A stretch of DNA of 64,000 nucleotides. It comes from Erythrobacter sp. Its GTDB lineage: Bacteria > Pseudomonadota > Alphaproteobacteria > Sphingomonadales > Sphingomonadaceae. Below are positions 28,710-37,515 of this stretch, piece by piece. The stretch lies in assembly GCA_027311945.1 (NCBI GenBank), contig DAICXZ010000025.1, positions 59,766 through 123,765 on the forward strand, given 5' to 3'. Both the position numbers and the translations under genes were made by a program. The stretch's first letter is position 1; every line of letters starts with the position of its first letter. The notes below the pieces were generated by a model. That model did not search any database. It was not told the origin of the DNA and saw nothing but the letters and a program-made list of their open reading frames with translations.

Positions 28710-29893
28710 GCGGTGCGCTGACAATCAGCCGGAAGGCCGACTTTCCCGGACTGCTTCTGCCGGATGGCTCGCCCTGGCATTATCTCGATACCGGCGCGAC
28801 TGCGCAGAAGCCGCAAGCCGTAGTCGATGCCGTCACCCGTGCGATCGGGGTCGACTATGCGACGGTTCATCGCGGTGTCTATGCCCGCAGCGCCGACATG
28901 ACGCGCTCTTACGAGGCGGCACGGCGCAGGGTCGCCGCGTTCATCGGCGGACGCGAGGAGGAGCTGGTCTTCACCCGCGGCGCGACCGAGGCGATCAACC
29001 TCGTCGCCTATAGCTATCCGAACAAGGGCCGCGTCCTGCTCTCGCAGCTGGAGCATCATTCGAACATCGTGCCGTGGCAGCTCGCCGGTTGGCAGGTCGA
29101 CGTTTGCCCGCTCACTGAAGACGGCCTGATCGACCTTGACGCGGCCGAGGCCATGCTCACGCCTGCGCACACCATGGTTTCTTTCGCACATGTCTCCAAC
29201 GTCCTCGGCTCGGTACTCGATGCCGAACGCGCTGCGCGGATTGCCCACAAGGTTGGCGCGAAGCTGCTGCTCGACGGGTGCCAGGCCGTCCCGCGGCTTG
29301 CGGTGGATGTGGCCGCGCTTGGCTGCGATTTCTATGCTTTCTCCGGCCACAAGCTTTACGGGCCGACCGGGATTGGCGCGCTGTGGGGCCGGGCCGAACT
29401 GCTCGACGCCATGCCGCCGTGGCAGGGTGGCGGCGCGATGATCGACAAAGTCGCCTTCTCCGGCACCACCTTTGCCCCGCCGCCGCAACGGTTCGAGGCA
29501 GGGACGCCTGCCATCGTGGAAGCGGTGGGTCTGGCTGCGGCCTGCGACTATGTGTCCGCCATCGGCATAGACGCAATCGGTGCGCACGAGGCCGCGCTGG
29601 TGGCCGAAACGCGCGGCCGGCTCGGCGCGATGAACGATGTGACGCTCTATGGCTCCGACCAGTCGGCAGGCATCGTCAGCTTCATGCTCGACGGTGTCCA
29701 CCCGCACGATCTCGGCACCATTCTCGACGAGGAGGGCGTGGCGATCCGCGCCGGGCATCACTGCGCGCAGCCGCTGATGGAGCATCTCGGCGTGCCCGCC
29801 ACCGCGCGCGCCAGCTTCGGGCTCTACTCGGACGAGGACGATGTGGCCGCGCTGATCCGCGGCATTGAACGAACGAAGAGGATTTTCGGCTGA
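28706..29893 (+). CDS. sufS: cysteine desulfurase SufS
   Basis: The 395-residue PLP enzyme has YLDTGATAQKP, YATVHRGVYARSADMT, EHHSNIVPW, the PLP-lysine block FYAFSGHKLYGPTGIGALWG and the active-site Cys in RAGHHCAQPLMEHLG. It extracts sulfur from cysteine for the SufBCD scaffold. The ATG at 28706 overlaps the sufD stop (ATGA). There is no sufE gene in the operon; a partner would be elsewhere. Confidence 0.96.
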   Translation: MSGALTISRKADFPGLLLPDGSPWHYLDTGATAQKPQAVVDAVTRAIGVDYATVHRGVYARSADMTRSYEAARRRVAAFIGGREEELVFTRGATEAINLVAYSYPNKGRVLLSQLEHHSNIVPWQLAGWQVDVCPLTEDGLIDLDAAEAMLTPAHTMVSFAHVSNVLGSVLDAERAARIAHKVGAKLLLDGCQAVPRLAVDVAALGCDFYAFSGHKLYGPTGIGALWGRAELLDAMPPWQGGGAMIDKVAFSGTTFAPPPQRFEAGTPAIVEAVGLAAACDYVSAIGIDAIGAHEAALVAETRGRLGAMNDVTLYGSDQSAGIVSFMLDGVHPHDLGTILDEEGVAIRAGHHCAQPLMEHLGVPATARASFGLYSDEDDVAALIRGIERTKRIFG

Positions 29894-30396
29894 TGGACCA
29901 GGAAACCAAGCAAACCGATTTCATCGCCGCGCCTTCGCCTGCCGAGGACGTGGCCGTCAAACCACCGCGCGCGCGCGTCTCCGATGCTCCGGTCGAGGAG
30001 GAAAGCGCGAGCGAGAAGCTCGGACGCAAGCGCGACTATCTCGAGGGTTTCCTGCAACAGAAGCCCGAGAGCACCAGTGCTGGCGAACCGGGCGGCGCGA
30101 TCTACGATGCAGTGATCGAGGCGCTGAAGGACATCTATGACCCGGAAATCCCGGTCAATATTTACGACCTCGGCCTGATCTACAACGTCGAGGTCAGCGA
30201 GGATACGGACGTTGCCGTCACCATGACGCTGACCACGCCGAACTGTCCGGTCGCCGAATCGATGCCGGCCGAGATCGAGCTGCGGATCGGCTCGCTGCCC
30301 GGTGTGCGCGATGCCGAAGTGATCGTGACCTGGGATCCGCCGTGGGACCCTGCCAAGATGAGCGACGAGGCCCGGCTCGAACTGGGCATGCTCTGA
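29893..30396 (+). CDS. sufT: SufT-like Fe-S maturation factor (DUF59/MIP18)
   Basis: The 167-residue protein has an acidic, disordered N-terminal third and a DUF59 domain (about 70-167): YDPEIPVNIYDLGLIYNVEVS, TLTTPNCPVAESMPAEIE and VIVTWDPPWDPAKMSDEAR. DUF59 proteins help maturation of some Fe-S enzymes and are regular partners of suf genes. The reactive Cys is in TPNCP. Start and stop overlap neighbouring genes by one base each. Confidence 0.92.
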   Translation: MDQETKQTDFIAAPSPAEDVAVKPPRARVSDAPVEEESASEKLGRKRDYLEGFLQQKPESTSAGEPGGAIYDAVIEALKDIYDPEIPVNIYDLGLIYNVEVSEDTDVAVTMTLTTPNCPVAESMPAEIELRIGSLPGVRDAEVIVTWDPPWDPAKMSDEARLELGML

Positions 30397-30893
30397 TGGC
30401 CACCGCCGCGCCTGCATTGGTGATCGACCGCGCTGACTATGCCAACCCGCGTGATGCGGCGGATCTGGTCGCGCTGCTCGATGCCTATGCGCGCGATCCG
30501 ATGGGCGGCGGCGAACCTCTTGGCGACCATGCCCGCGCGCATTGCGTTCCGGGCCTTGCTGCCACGCCCGGCGCGTTCAGCCTGATCGCGCGGCTCGATG
30601 GTGAAGCAGTTGGCCTGGCCAACTGCTTCACCACCTTTTCCACTTTCGCCGCCGCACCGCTCGTCAACATCCACGATTTCGCCGTTCTGCCTCAGGCTCG
30701 CGGCAAGGGTATCGGGCGGGCTATGATGCAGGCCGTGGAGGTCGAGGCGTTGAAACGGGGCGCGGCAAAGATCACATTGGAAGTGTTGAGCGGCAATGCG
30801 CCCGCCCGGGCGCTCTATGCCGCCTGCGGCTTTAGCGACTACCAGCTCGATCCAACCGCCGGAGCCGCGATGTTCTGGCAGAAGAGGCTTTGA
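30396..30893 (+). CDS. GNAT-family N-acetyltransferase
   Basis: The 165-residue protein has the GNAT fold: ANCFTTFSTFAAAPLVNIHDFAVLPQARGKGIGRAMMQAVE is the acetyl-CoA-binding motif A (R/Q-x-x-G-x-G/A), followed by LEVLSGNAPARALYAACGF. The substrate is unknown; it may be a small molecule or a ribosomal or protein N-terminus. It sits between sufT and sufA with one-base overlaps on both sides (TGATG), so it is expressed with the suf genes. Confidence 0.85.
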   Translation: MATAAPALVIDRADYANPRDAADLVALLDAYARDPMGGGEPLGDHARAHCVPGLAATPGAFSLIARLDGEAVGLANCFTTFSTFAAAPLVNIHDFAVLPQARGKGIGRAMMQAVEVEALKRGAAKITLEVLSGNAPARALYAACGFSDYQLDPTAGAAMFWQKRL

Positions 30894-31258
30894 TGAGCGA
30901 TACCACCACCAAGACCCGCCCCGCGCCCAAGGCAGCGGTCGTGCTCACCCCCGGTGCCGAAGCGCGCATCGCCGAACTGATGTCAAAGGCCCCTGCCGAT
31001 GCGATCGGGGTCAAGCTCTCCACCCCGCGCCGGGGCTGTTCGGGCCTTGCCTATTCGGTCGACTACGTGACCGAGGAACAACCCTTCGACGAGAAGATCG
31101 AAACGCCGGGCGGCACCTTCTACATCGACGGCGCCTCGGTGCTCTATCTCGTCGGCAGCACGATGGACTGGGTGGAAGACGATTTCTCCGCCGGGTTCGT
31201 ATTCGACAACCCCAACGCCAAGGGTGCCTGCGGCTGCGGCGAGAGCTTCATGGTCTGA
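30893..31258 (+). CDS. sufA: A-type iron-sulfur carrier SufA
   Basis: A 121-residue HesB/IscA-family protein with the three cluster cysteines in STPRRGCSGLAYSV and GACGCGESFMV. It accepts clusters from SufBCD and passes them to targets. The ATG at 30893 follows the GNAT stop with overlap. As the last gene of the suf operon, this is the SufA of the pair of A-type carriers in the window (the other is at 3069). Confidence 0.9.
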   Translation: MSDTTTKTRPAPKAAVVLTPGAEARIAELMSKAPADAIGVKLSTPRRGCSGLAYSVDYVTEEQPFDEKIETPGGTFYIDGASVLYLVGSTMDWVEDDFSAGFVFDNPNAKGACGCGESFMV

Positions 31259-31271
31259 CCACCCGCCTTGC

Positions 31272-31706
31272 TCACTGGCGCTGAAGCGCCCTTGCGCAGG
31301 CGGCGCGGTCCACCGCCGCACCATCACTGGCTCGCCGCGCCTCGACCCAGGTGGCGACCGGCTCGCGCCCCTCGGCCAGTGGATAGAGGAAAATGTCGAG
31401 CACGCAGGCTGGCCCTGCGAATTGCAGCTTGCGCATGTCGCCCTCAGCCACATTCAGCCGCGCCTCGCCGAACTTGCGCAGCAGCGATTCGCCATCCTCG
31501 CGAATAATCCCGGCAAGGCCCGGCTCGTTCATGATCTGCGGCGCGCGGAAGCCTGCCACCGGGCGCGGCGGCGGCTGGGTCGGCGGGACGGGGACTTGCC
31601 CGCGCGGCGGCGGAGGTGACTGCGGGCCCGGTGCAGGAGCACCCGAGGCGCAGCCAGCCACGGCCAAAAGGATCAGCGGCGCGAGGGCCGAACGCAAAGC
31701 AATCAT
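31272..31706 (-). CDS. hypothetical lipoprotein
   Basis: A 144-residue protein with a lipoprotein signal (PLILLAVAGCASG), a proline-rich linker and a compact C-terminal domain. The domain has GFRAPQIMNEPGLAGIIREDGESLLRKFGEARL and CVLDIFLYPLAEG, with two or three cysteines. The family is widespread in sphingomonads as unnamed lipoproteins. It overlaps the upstream EI24 gene by four bases and is convergent with sufA. Confidence 0.65.
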   Translation of the reverse strand: MIALRSALAPLILLAVAGCASGAPAPGPQSPPPPRGQVPVPPTQPPPRPVAGFRAPQIMNEPGLAGIIREDGESLLRKFGEARLNVAEGDMRKLQFAGPACVLDIFLYPLAEGREPVATWVEARRASDGAAVDRAACARALQRQ

Positions 31707-32419
31707 CGAAAACCCTTATGCACGCGCGCAGCCTGCGCACGATGAACGAGATGGGTGGCACTCGCCGCGCCGAGCACGGGGGCGAGGAAATTGGCAAAGG
31801 GCACCAGCATCAGCCCCGCCACCACGCCGCCCAGCGCCAGCCGCGCGGGGCGGCTGACCGGCGCCTGCTCGCCAGCCAGATGAGCATGGCGCAGCCACAC
31901 CATGTCCTGAAGTTCGCGCCCCAGCAGCCAGGCGTTGACCGCCCAGAACAAGAGCGCGGTGCCGATTCCGGTGAAGGCCAGCGCCAGCGCGAAGGGCGCC
32001 GCGATCAGGTTTGCCAGTAGCGCCCGACCGGCTCCGCGCAGGGCCTGTCGCAGTTGCACCGACACGGGTAGCTCGCGCGCCTGCGCTGCTGCCTCGGGAT
32101 AGTACCTGCGCTCCACCGCCAGCACGATCTCGTCGGCGTAGAACTGGATGACCGCGAGGGCCACGATTCGCCACAAGAGCCAGGCCCCGACCAGCGCCAG
32201 CAGCGCCGACGCCACTCCGCGCAAAGCCCCCGCCCCGGTAAACAGGTGCTCGCCCAGACCGGCCACGGTCAGCAGCCAGTCCGCCGCATACCAGCCGAGC
32301 CCGGCCAGCAAGGCGAAGATCAGCAGGGTCAGCGCCGCGCTCTTCAGCAGCAGACGCAGGACTGCGCCCTGAAACATCTGCCCGAAGCCCAGGGCAAGGC
32401 TGGAAAAGAACACCGCCAT
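31703..32419 (-). CDS. EI24-domain integral membrane protein (CysZ-like fold)
   Basis: The 238-residue protein has about five or six hydrophobic segments in the EI24/CysZ arrangement: ALGFGQMFQGAVLRLLLKSAALT, then AVIQFYADEIVLAVERRYYPEAA, and a late LGGVVAGLMLVPFANFLAPVLGAASATHLVHR. CysZ transports sulfate, but the EI24 members of alphaproteobacteria are uncharacterised. ATG 32419 is used; the GTG one codon upstream is possible. Confidence 0.8.
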   Translation of the reverse strand: MAVFFSSLALGFGQMFQGAVLRLLLKSAALTLLIFALLAGLGWYAADWLLTVAGLGEHLFTGAGALRGVASALLALVGAWLLWRIVALAVIQFYADEIVLAVERRYYPEAAAQARELPVSVQLRQALRGAGRALLANLIAAPFALALAFTGIGTALLFWAVNAWLLGRELQDMVWLRHAHLAGEQAPVSRPARLALGGVVAGLMLVPFANFLAPVLGAASATHLVHRAQAARVHKGFR

Positions 32420-32505
32420 CACGGCTTGCGATTGCGTGTGGCTTGCGCCAAGTCAACGCCGCCGCGCGGCCAGCGTCCAATATTTGCCGCAGAGAAGGAA
32501 ATTCC

Positions 32506-33498
32506 ATGACTGAACCTCGATACGATGTAATCGCCATCGGCAATGCCATTGTCGATGTGGTGGCCTCCTGTTCCGACGAGCTGATCGAAGAATTCGGCAT
32601 GGCCAAGGGCGGCATGACGCTGATCGACGAGGACGGTGCGCGCGATCTTTATGCAGCGATGGGCCCCGCGCGCGAGATTTCGGGCGGTTCGGCAGCCAAC
32701 ACGCTGGCGGGCCTTTCGGCGCTCGGCGCGCAGTGCGCTTTTGTGGGGCAGGTCGCCGACGACCAGCTCGGGCAGGTGTTTGCGCACGATATTCGTGCCG
32801 TGGGAATCGATTTCGACGTTGCGGCGCGCGCAGGCCAGCCGAGCACCGCGCGGTGCCTGATCTTCGTTACGCCCGACGGCCAGCGCACGATGAACACCTA
32901 TCTCGGTGCCTCGCAGTTCCTGCCCGCCAGCGCGCTGGATGAAGAGGCGGTCGGCGGGGCGGCGATCCTCTATCTCGAAGGCTACCTGTGGGACCCGGAA
33001 GAGCCGCGCGCAGCCATGCGCCGGGCGATAGAGGCAGCCAAGAAGGCGGGGCGCAAGGTCGCCTTCACGCTGTCGGACGGTTTCGTGATTGCGCGCCACG
33101 GTGACGATTTCCGCTGCCTGATCGCCGATGGCCTGATCGACATCCTGTTCGCCAACGAGGCCGAACTGGCCGCTCTGACCGGCGAGGACGATTTCGACGC
33201 GGGCATTGCGCAGATTGCGCCGCAGGTGGAAGTGCTGGTGGTGACGCGTAGCGAAAAGGGCGCGGTGTGTCTGCGCGCTGGCGAGCGGGCCGAGGTGTCT
33301 GCCGAGCCGACAACGGTAGTCGACACGACCGGCGCGGGCGACCTGTTCGCTGCCGGCTTCCTGTTCGGCCTGGCCCGCGACGAGGCGCTGGAAACCTGCC
33401 TGAAGCGCGGCGCGATCTGCGCGGCGGAAGTGATTTCGCACTACGGCGCGCGGCCCGAGGCCGACCTCAAGGCGCTGATGGCCGAAAAGCTCGGGTGA
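32506..33498 (+). CDS. PfkB-family adenosine kinase-like sugar kinase
   Basis: The 330-residue protein is a ribokinase-fold kinase: VIAIGNAIVDVVA, EISGGSAANTLAGLSALGA (substrate GG motif) and VVDTTGAGDLFAAGFLFGLA with the catalytic base Asp in GAGD. Alphaproteobacterial proteins of this type are annotated as adenosine kinases. It would phosphorylate a nucleoside or sugar with ATP. The ATG at 32506 follows GAAGGAA; a clear terminator follows the gene. Confidence 0.87.
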   Translation: MTEPRYDVIAIGNAIVDVVASCSDELIEEFGMAKGGMTLIDEDGARDLYAAMGPAREISGGSAANTLAGLSALGAQCAFVGQVADDQLGQVFAHDIRAVGIDFDVAARAGQPSTARCLIFVTPDGQRTMNTYLGASQFLPASALDEEAVGGAAILYLEGYLWDPEEPRAAMRRAIEAAKKAGRKVAFTLSDGFVIARHGDDFRCLIADGLIDILFANEAELAALTGEDDFDAGIAQIAPQVEVLVVTRSEKGAVCLRAGERAEVSAEPTTVVDTTGAGDLFAAGFLFGLARDEALETCLKRGAICAAEVISHYGARPEADLKALMAEKLG

Positions 33499-33528
33499 CC
33501 TTTCGCGAAGTTGACGAAGTTGACACTG

Positions 33529-33555
33529 CGGCGGCGCAACTGCGCCGCCGTTTTT
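33529..33555 (+). terminator. terminator of the adenosine-kinase gene
   Basis: CGGCGGCGCA (33529-33538) and TGCGCCGCCG (33541-33550) pair perfectly with a two-base loop and are followed by TTTTT, 30 bp after the kinase stop. Confidence 0.85.
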
Positions 33556-34143
33556 GTTGCGAATAGCCGCAATATCAAGTGGTTGCCGCGATCCGGGCAA
33601 AGTTGACACTTCGCGGGAATGGCGCGGCAGCAAGAGGGTTCCGACGAGAAGCATGATCTCGTCAGCAAGCACGAAACGGGCGGTGTAGGACATCCCATAA
33701 TTGTCGAATCGACGAGCGGCGAATCGGGCTTAAGCCGCTCATCTGAGGGCCAAATTGTCAAAGCTGGGCGCTTCGTGAGGACTTTAGACTGGTGATAAAT
33801 ACGGGAAAACGGCAAACGATCCGACTTTTCCCCACCATCGTTTTGCCACTTGTGCGCATCAAAACTCGTGGTGACTCCACGAGTCTTCAGCCTATCGGAA
33901 TTTTGGTCAGGCAGGAGTCGCCATTTTGCCCAATATCCACAGGTTCAAGGCCTTGCGCTCCCCGCAACGCTGATTAACCATAACGACGGACAACGAAAAA
34001 CCGGACCCCTCGCAAGAGGCCCGGCTTATCGTTCGCCGGTTTGGCATGAGGCCGTCCGGTGCGAAGCGGCTGCTACCAACAGCGTTCGCAGATTGCGTAC
34101 GTTATGCCGCTGGGTCAAGGCCTCTCAACTACGGAGGCCAATT
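33556..34143. other. 588-bp intergenic region, lower GC, GANTC-rich
   Basis: No convincing gene is present; reading frames here lack conserved features. The stretch contains a direct echo of AAGTTGACACT near 33517 and 33600, an inverted repeat ACTCGTGG-TGACT-CCACGAGT (about 33864-33884), and five GANTC sites within about 220 bp (33705-33920). There is also one near-consensus DnaA box (ATATCCACA near 33945). GC content is visibly lower than in neighbouring genes. An A-rich/hairpin stretch at 33996-34030 resembles a minus-strand terminator. Confidence 0.5.
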
Positions 34144-34293
34144 ATGGCTAAGGCAAGTCCGTGGCATTCGATCCTGTCGAATGTCCACCACAACAATACT
34201 AACTGCAATACCGGTAATAATATCGAACGGGAAAACCGTCGGTCTGGCACCGGCAACAAACCTCTTTGTGCCGAATGCCGCAGGCTGGCCTAA
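34144..34293 (+). CDS. 49-residue HNN/TGNNIE small protein with paired cysteines
   Basis: The frame starts at ATG 34144 eight bases after CGGAGG, an excellent Shine-Dalgarno. The product includes VHHNNTNCNTGNNIERENR and then GTGNKPLCAECRRLA, so three cysteines plus two histidines could form a small zinc-binding knuckle. I believe similar short proteins recur in alphaproteobacteria, but no function is known to me. It stands alone in a low-GC intergenic region. Confidence 0.65.
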   Translation: MAKASPWHSILSNVHHNNTNCNTGNNIERENRRSGTGNKPLCAECRRLA

Positions 34294-34439
34294 CGATGTT
34301 GGGCGAGAACTTTGTGTCGTCCGCGATTGCTAGTGGTCGCTATCATCTCGCCAGTTGCAGGATGTCCCTCATGTTTACCAGTGGCCGCAGCTTCGATTTT
34401 TGCCACGTGCCATTGCGTATCTGGGAAGGACTTTGCGCC

Positions 34440-34455
34440 GCCCCTTCGAAGGGGC
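34440..34455. repeat. perfect palindrome GCCCCTTCGAAGGGGC
   Basis: A 16-bp perfect palindrome within the 245-bp gap between the small-protein gene and purD. It could be a terminator for the small gene, but only mixed A/T follows. The rest of the gap shows nothing I can name. Confidence 0.4.
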
Positions 34456-34513
34456 GCTACTACAATCAATTCATCCGCGACAAATTTAACTGCCGCTAAT
34501 TGAATTGATGCGA

Positions 34514-34542
34514 CTGAGGGCCGCCTACCGGGCGGCCCTCAG
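34514..34542 (-). terminator. hairpin at the end of purD
   Basis: CTGAGGGCCGCC (34514-34525) and GGCGGCCCTCAG (34531-34542) form a 12-bp stem that contains the purD stop codon (34539-34541). No T-run follows on the minus strand. Confidence 0.6.
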
Positions 34543-35828
34543 TTCCCCCGTGCAATCTCGCGCCAGCCGATGTCGCGGCGGCAGAAGCCACTGGCGAAGT
34601 CGATCTTGTCGACGGCGGCATAGGCAGCATCCTGCGCGGCCTTCGTGTCCGTTCCGCGCGCCGTGACGTTGAGTACGCGGCCGCCGTTGGCAATGAGGCG
34701 GTCGTCTTCTTCGTCGCGCGCGGTGCCGGCGTGGAACACCACCGCGCCATCGGCCTCGGCGTCGTTCAGTTCAATCAGTCCGCCCTTTTCAGGTGTGCCG
34801 GGGTAGCCATTGGCGGCCATAACCACAGTGAGAGCAACCTCATTGGCAAACCTTAGCGGCTCCTGTGAACCAAGACGGTCCGCCGCGCAGGCGAGCAGGT
34901 AATCCGCCAGATCGCTTTGGAGCCGCATCATCAGCACCTGGCACTCAGGGTCGCCGAAGCGGCAGTTGTATTCGACCAGCTTGGGGCCATCCTCGGTCAG
35001 CATCAGCCCGGCGTAGAGTACGCCTGAATAGGGCGTGCCGTCGTCGGCCATCTGGCGCACGGTGGGGATGATGATCTTGGCCATCGCCTCGGCCTGCAAC
35101 TCGGGCGTCAGCACGCGGGCGGGGGAATAGGCGCCCATGCCGCCGGTGTTGGGGCCGGTATCGCCGTCGCCCACGCGCTTGTGATCCTGCGCGGTGCCGA
35201 AGGCCATCACGGTCGCGCCGTCGGTGAGCGCGAAGAGGCTCGCTTCCTCGCCCGCCATGAATTCCTCGATCACCACCTCGGCCCCGGCATCGCCGAACTG
35301 GCCGTCAAACATGTCGGCAAGCGCCGCCTCGGCCTCCTCACGCGTTTCAGGCAGGACCACACCCTTGCCCGCCGCGAGGCCATCGGCCTTCAGCACATAG
35401 GGCGGCTCGAACCGGTCCAGCGCGGCCAGCGCCTGTTCGAGGCTGGTGCAATGCTCGTAACCGGCGGTGGGAATGTTCGCCCGGTCGCACAGGGCCTTGG
35501 TGAAGCTCTTGGAGCCCTCAAGCTGCGCCGCCGCTTTCGAGGGGCCGAAGGTCGAAATGTCCTCGCCGCGCAGCGAATCGGCAAGGCCGTCGACCAGCGG
35601 GGCTTCCGGCCCGATCACCACCAGCCCGATGCTCTCCTGCTCGCAGAAGCCGATCACCAGCTCGTGATCGGTGATGTCCATGGTGAAGCACTCGGCCAGG
35701 CTTTCCATGCCCGGATTGCCGGGGCTGGCGAACAATTTGCCCCCATCTTGCGCAATGGCGCGGGATTGCGCGAGCTTCCATACCAGCGCATGTTCGCGCC
35801 CTCCCGACCCCAACACGAGGATATTCAT
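34539..35828 (-). CDS. purD: phosphoribosylamine-glycine ligase (GARS)
   Basis: The 429-residue ATP-grasp enzyme begins [20 protein letters not shown] and contains [47 protein letters not shown], the ATP-grasp loop [14 protein letters not shown] and [12 protein letters not shown]. It makes glycinamide ribonucleotide in purine synthesis. Its start codon occupies 35826-35828 and shares two bases with the start codon of the divergent xseA gene. Confidence 0.97.
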   Translation of the reverse strand: MNILVLGSGGREHALVWKLAQSRAIAQDGGKLFASPGNPGMESLAECFTMDITDHELVIGFCEQESIGLVVIGPEAPLVDGLADSLRGEDISTFGPSKAAAQLEGSKSFTKALCDRANIPTAGYEHCTSLEQALAALDRFEPPYVLKADGLAAGKGVVLPETREEAEAALADMFDGQFGDAGAEVVIEEFMAGEEASLFALTDGATVMAFGTAQDHKRVGDGDTGPNTGGMGAYSPARVLTPELQAEAMAKIIIPTVRQMADDGTPYSGVLYAGLMLTEDGPKLVEYNCRFGDPECQVLMMRLQSDLADYLLACAADRLGSQEPLRFANEVALTVVMAANGYPGTPEKGGLIELNDAEADGAVVFHAGTARDEEDDRLIANGGRVLNVTARGTDTKAAQDAAYAAVDKIDFASGFCRRDIGWREIARGN

Positions 35829-37275
35829 GGCTTGCCCGGCCTCTTATTACGATGACAACGATCCGGCGCTCGTAGCGGCGAGCCGCCCCGGCGACAATTC
35901 CCATGCCCTCACGATCACCGAGATTTCTCAGGCGTTGAAGCGCACGGTGGAGGATCGCTTCGGCTTCGTGCGGGTGCGCGGCGAGCTTTCTGGAGTGAAG
36001 CGGGCGGCCTCGGGGCACCTCTATTGCAGCCTCAAGGACGAGAAATCGGTCATCGACGCGGTGATGTGGAAGGGCACCACCGGCCGCCTCGCGTTCAAGC
36101 CGGAAGATGGCCTCGAAGTGGTGGCGACGGGCAAGCTGACCACCTTCCCCGGCCGCTCGAAATACCAGATCGTGATGGAGACGATGGAGATCGCGGGCGA
36201 GGGGGCCTTGCTCGCGCTGCTCGAAAAGACGCGCCAGCGGCTGGCGGCGGAGGGGCTGTTCGCGCCCGAGCGCAAGCGGACGCTGCCCTTCGCGCCGAAG
36301 GTGATCGGGGTGGTGACATCGCCCACCGGCGCGGTGATTCGCGACATCCTGCACCGGCTGCGCGATCGCTTTCCCACCCATGTGATTGTCTGGCCGGTGC
36401 TGGTGCAGGGGCAGGGCGCTGCGTCGCAGGTCGCCAATGCGGTGCGTGGGTTTGGCGCACTCGATCCCAATGGCCCGGTGCCCCGGCCCGACCTGCTGAT
36501 CGTGGCGCGCGGCGGCGGCTCGATCGAGGACCTGTGGAGCTTCAACGAGGAAGAGGTTGTGCGCGCCATCGCTGCCTCGCCGATTCCGGTGATCAGCGCG
36601 GTGGGCCACGAGACCGACACCACGCTGGCTGACCATGCCGCCGATGCCCGCGCGCCCACGCCCACGGCGGCGGCGGAAATGGCGGTGCCGGTGCGGCGCG
36701 AACTGCTGGCGTACATCGAAGATCTCGGTCTCAGGCAGAAGCGCGGGGTGTGGCGGCCGCTCGAACTGGGGCGCGAGCGGCTGGCCGCGCGCGCCCAGCG
36801 TTTGCCCACGCCCGAGACCTTGCTCCAGCCCGCGCGCCAGCGGCTTGATGATCTGGCCGAGCGCCTGCGCCGCGGGCTGACCGACCGTGCGGCGCGCGGG
36901 CAGGCGCGCCTTGCGGCTTTGCGGATCAGCCCGGCCATGCTTGAGCGCAACCTGCGCGATGCCAAGGGGCGGCTTGCCGCCGTGCGGCTCGCTCCGGCGC
37001 TGCTCACCCGGGCGCAGGCAGACCGCACGCAGCGCCTCGCCGGGCTGGACCGCATCCTGCAGCAGCTGAATCCAGAAGCGCCGCTCGCGCGTGGCTATGC
37101 GCTGGTGAGTGCGCCGGGCCACCGGGCGATTTCCTCGCGCGATGTGGCCGCCGGGCAGCCGGTGCTGACGCTCAAGTTCGCCGACGGCACGCTCGATGTC
37201 GCTACCGGCGGCGCGAAGAGGCCCAAGCCGTCTGCCGCAAAAGATCCACCGCCGGGCCAACCCAAATTGCTTTGA
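35827..37275 (+). CDS. xseA: exodeoxyribonuclease VII large subunit
   Basis: The 482-residue protein has the N-terminal OB domain ([44 protein letters not shown]) and the catalytic region with [40 protein letters not shown] and [27 protein letters not shown]. It degrades single-stranded DNA with XseB, which is not nearby. The only plausible start, ATG 35827, overlaps the purD start on the opposite strand. Earlier in-frame ATGs lie antisense inside purD. Confidence 0.95.
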   Translation: MACPASYYDDNDPALVAASRPGDNSHALTITEISQALKRTVEDRFGFVRVRGELSGVKRAASGHLYCSLKDEKSVIDAVMWKGTTGRLAFKPEDGLEVVATGKLTTFPGRSKYQIVMETMEIAGEGALLALLEKTRQRLAAEGLFAPERKRTLPFAPKVIGVVTSPTGAVIRDILHRLRDRFPTHVIVWPVLVQGQGAASQVANAVRGFGALDPNGPVPRPDLLIVARGGGSIEDLWSFNEEEVVRAIAASPIPVISAVGHETDTTLADHAADARAPTPTAAAEMAVPVRRELLAYIEDLGLRQKRGVWRPLELGRERLAARAQRLPTPETLLQPARQRLDDLAERLRRGLTDRAARGQARLAALRISPAMLERNLRDAKGRLAAVRLAPALLTRAQADRTQRLAGLDRILQQLNPEAPLARGYALVSAPGHRAISSRDVAAGQPVLTLKFADGTLDVATGGAKRPKPSAAKDPPPGQPKLL

Positions 37276-37302
37276 CCTGCCCGCGCCCCTACATGAGGCC
37301 CC

Positions 37303-37515
37303 ATGTTGATGTCATCGGATACCCCTTCGCACCGGGCCGCCACGCTGATCTATGGCCCGAACGACTTTCGGGTGGTGAAGCCCGGCCACTTCGTGGTCTG
37401 CGCCATGAGCGGCGAGCCGATCCCGCTTGAAGTGCTGACCTACTGGAGCGTGGAGCGGCAGGAGGCCTATGCCTCGGCCGAGCTGGCGACGCGCCGCGCG
37501 CTCGAAGACCTGTGA
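37303..37515 (+). CDS. DUF2093 family protein
   Basis: A 70-residue protein with the DUF2093 core ATLIYGPNDFRVVKPGHFVVCAMSGEPIPLEVLTYWSVERQEAYASAE. The family is small, alphaproteobacterial and of unknown function; the YWSVERQEAY part is its best-conserved feature. It lies between xseA and the M23 peptidase gene and overlaps the latter's GTG start by four bases (GTGA). Confidence 0.88.
   Translation: MLMSSDTPSHRAATLIYGPNDFRVVKPGHFVVCAMSGEPIPLEVLTYWSVERQEAYASAELATRRALEDL

Noticed and set aside
33441..33815. 124-codon minus-strand frame over the adenosine-kinase terminator
   Set aside because: It runs antisense through the kinase end and terminator and has no recognisable domain.
33556..34143. 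Chromosomal replication origin
   Set aside because: Only one near DnaA box was found, and the usual neighbours of an alphaproteobacterial origin are absent. The GANTC cluster alone is not enough.
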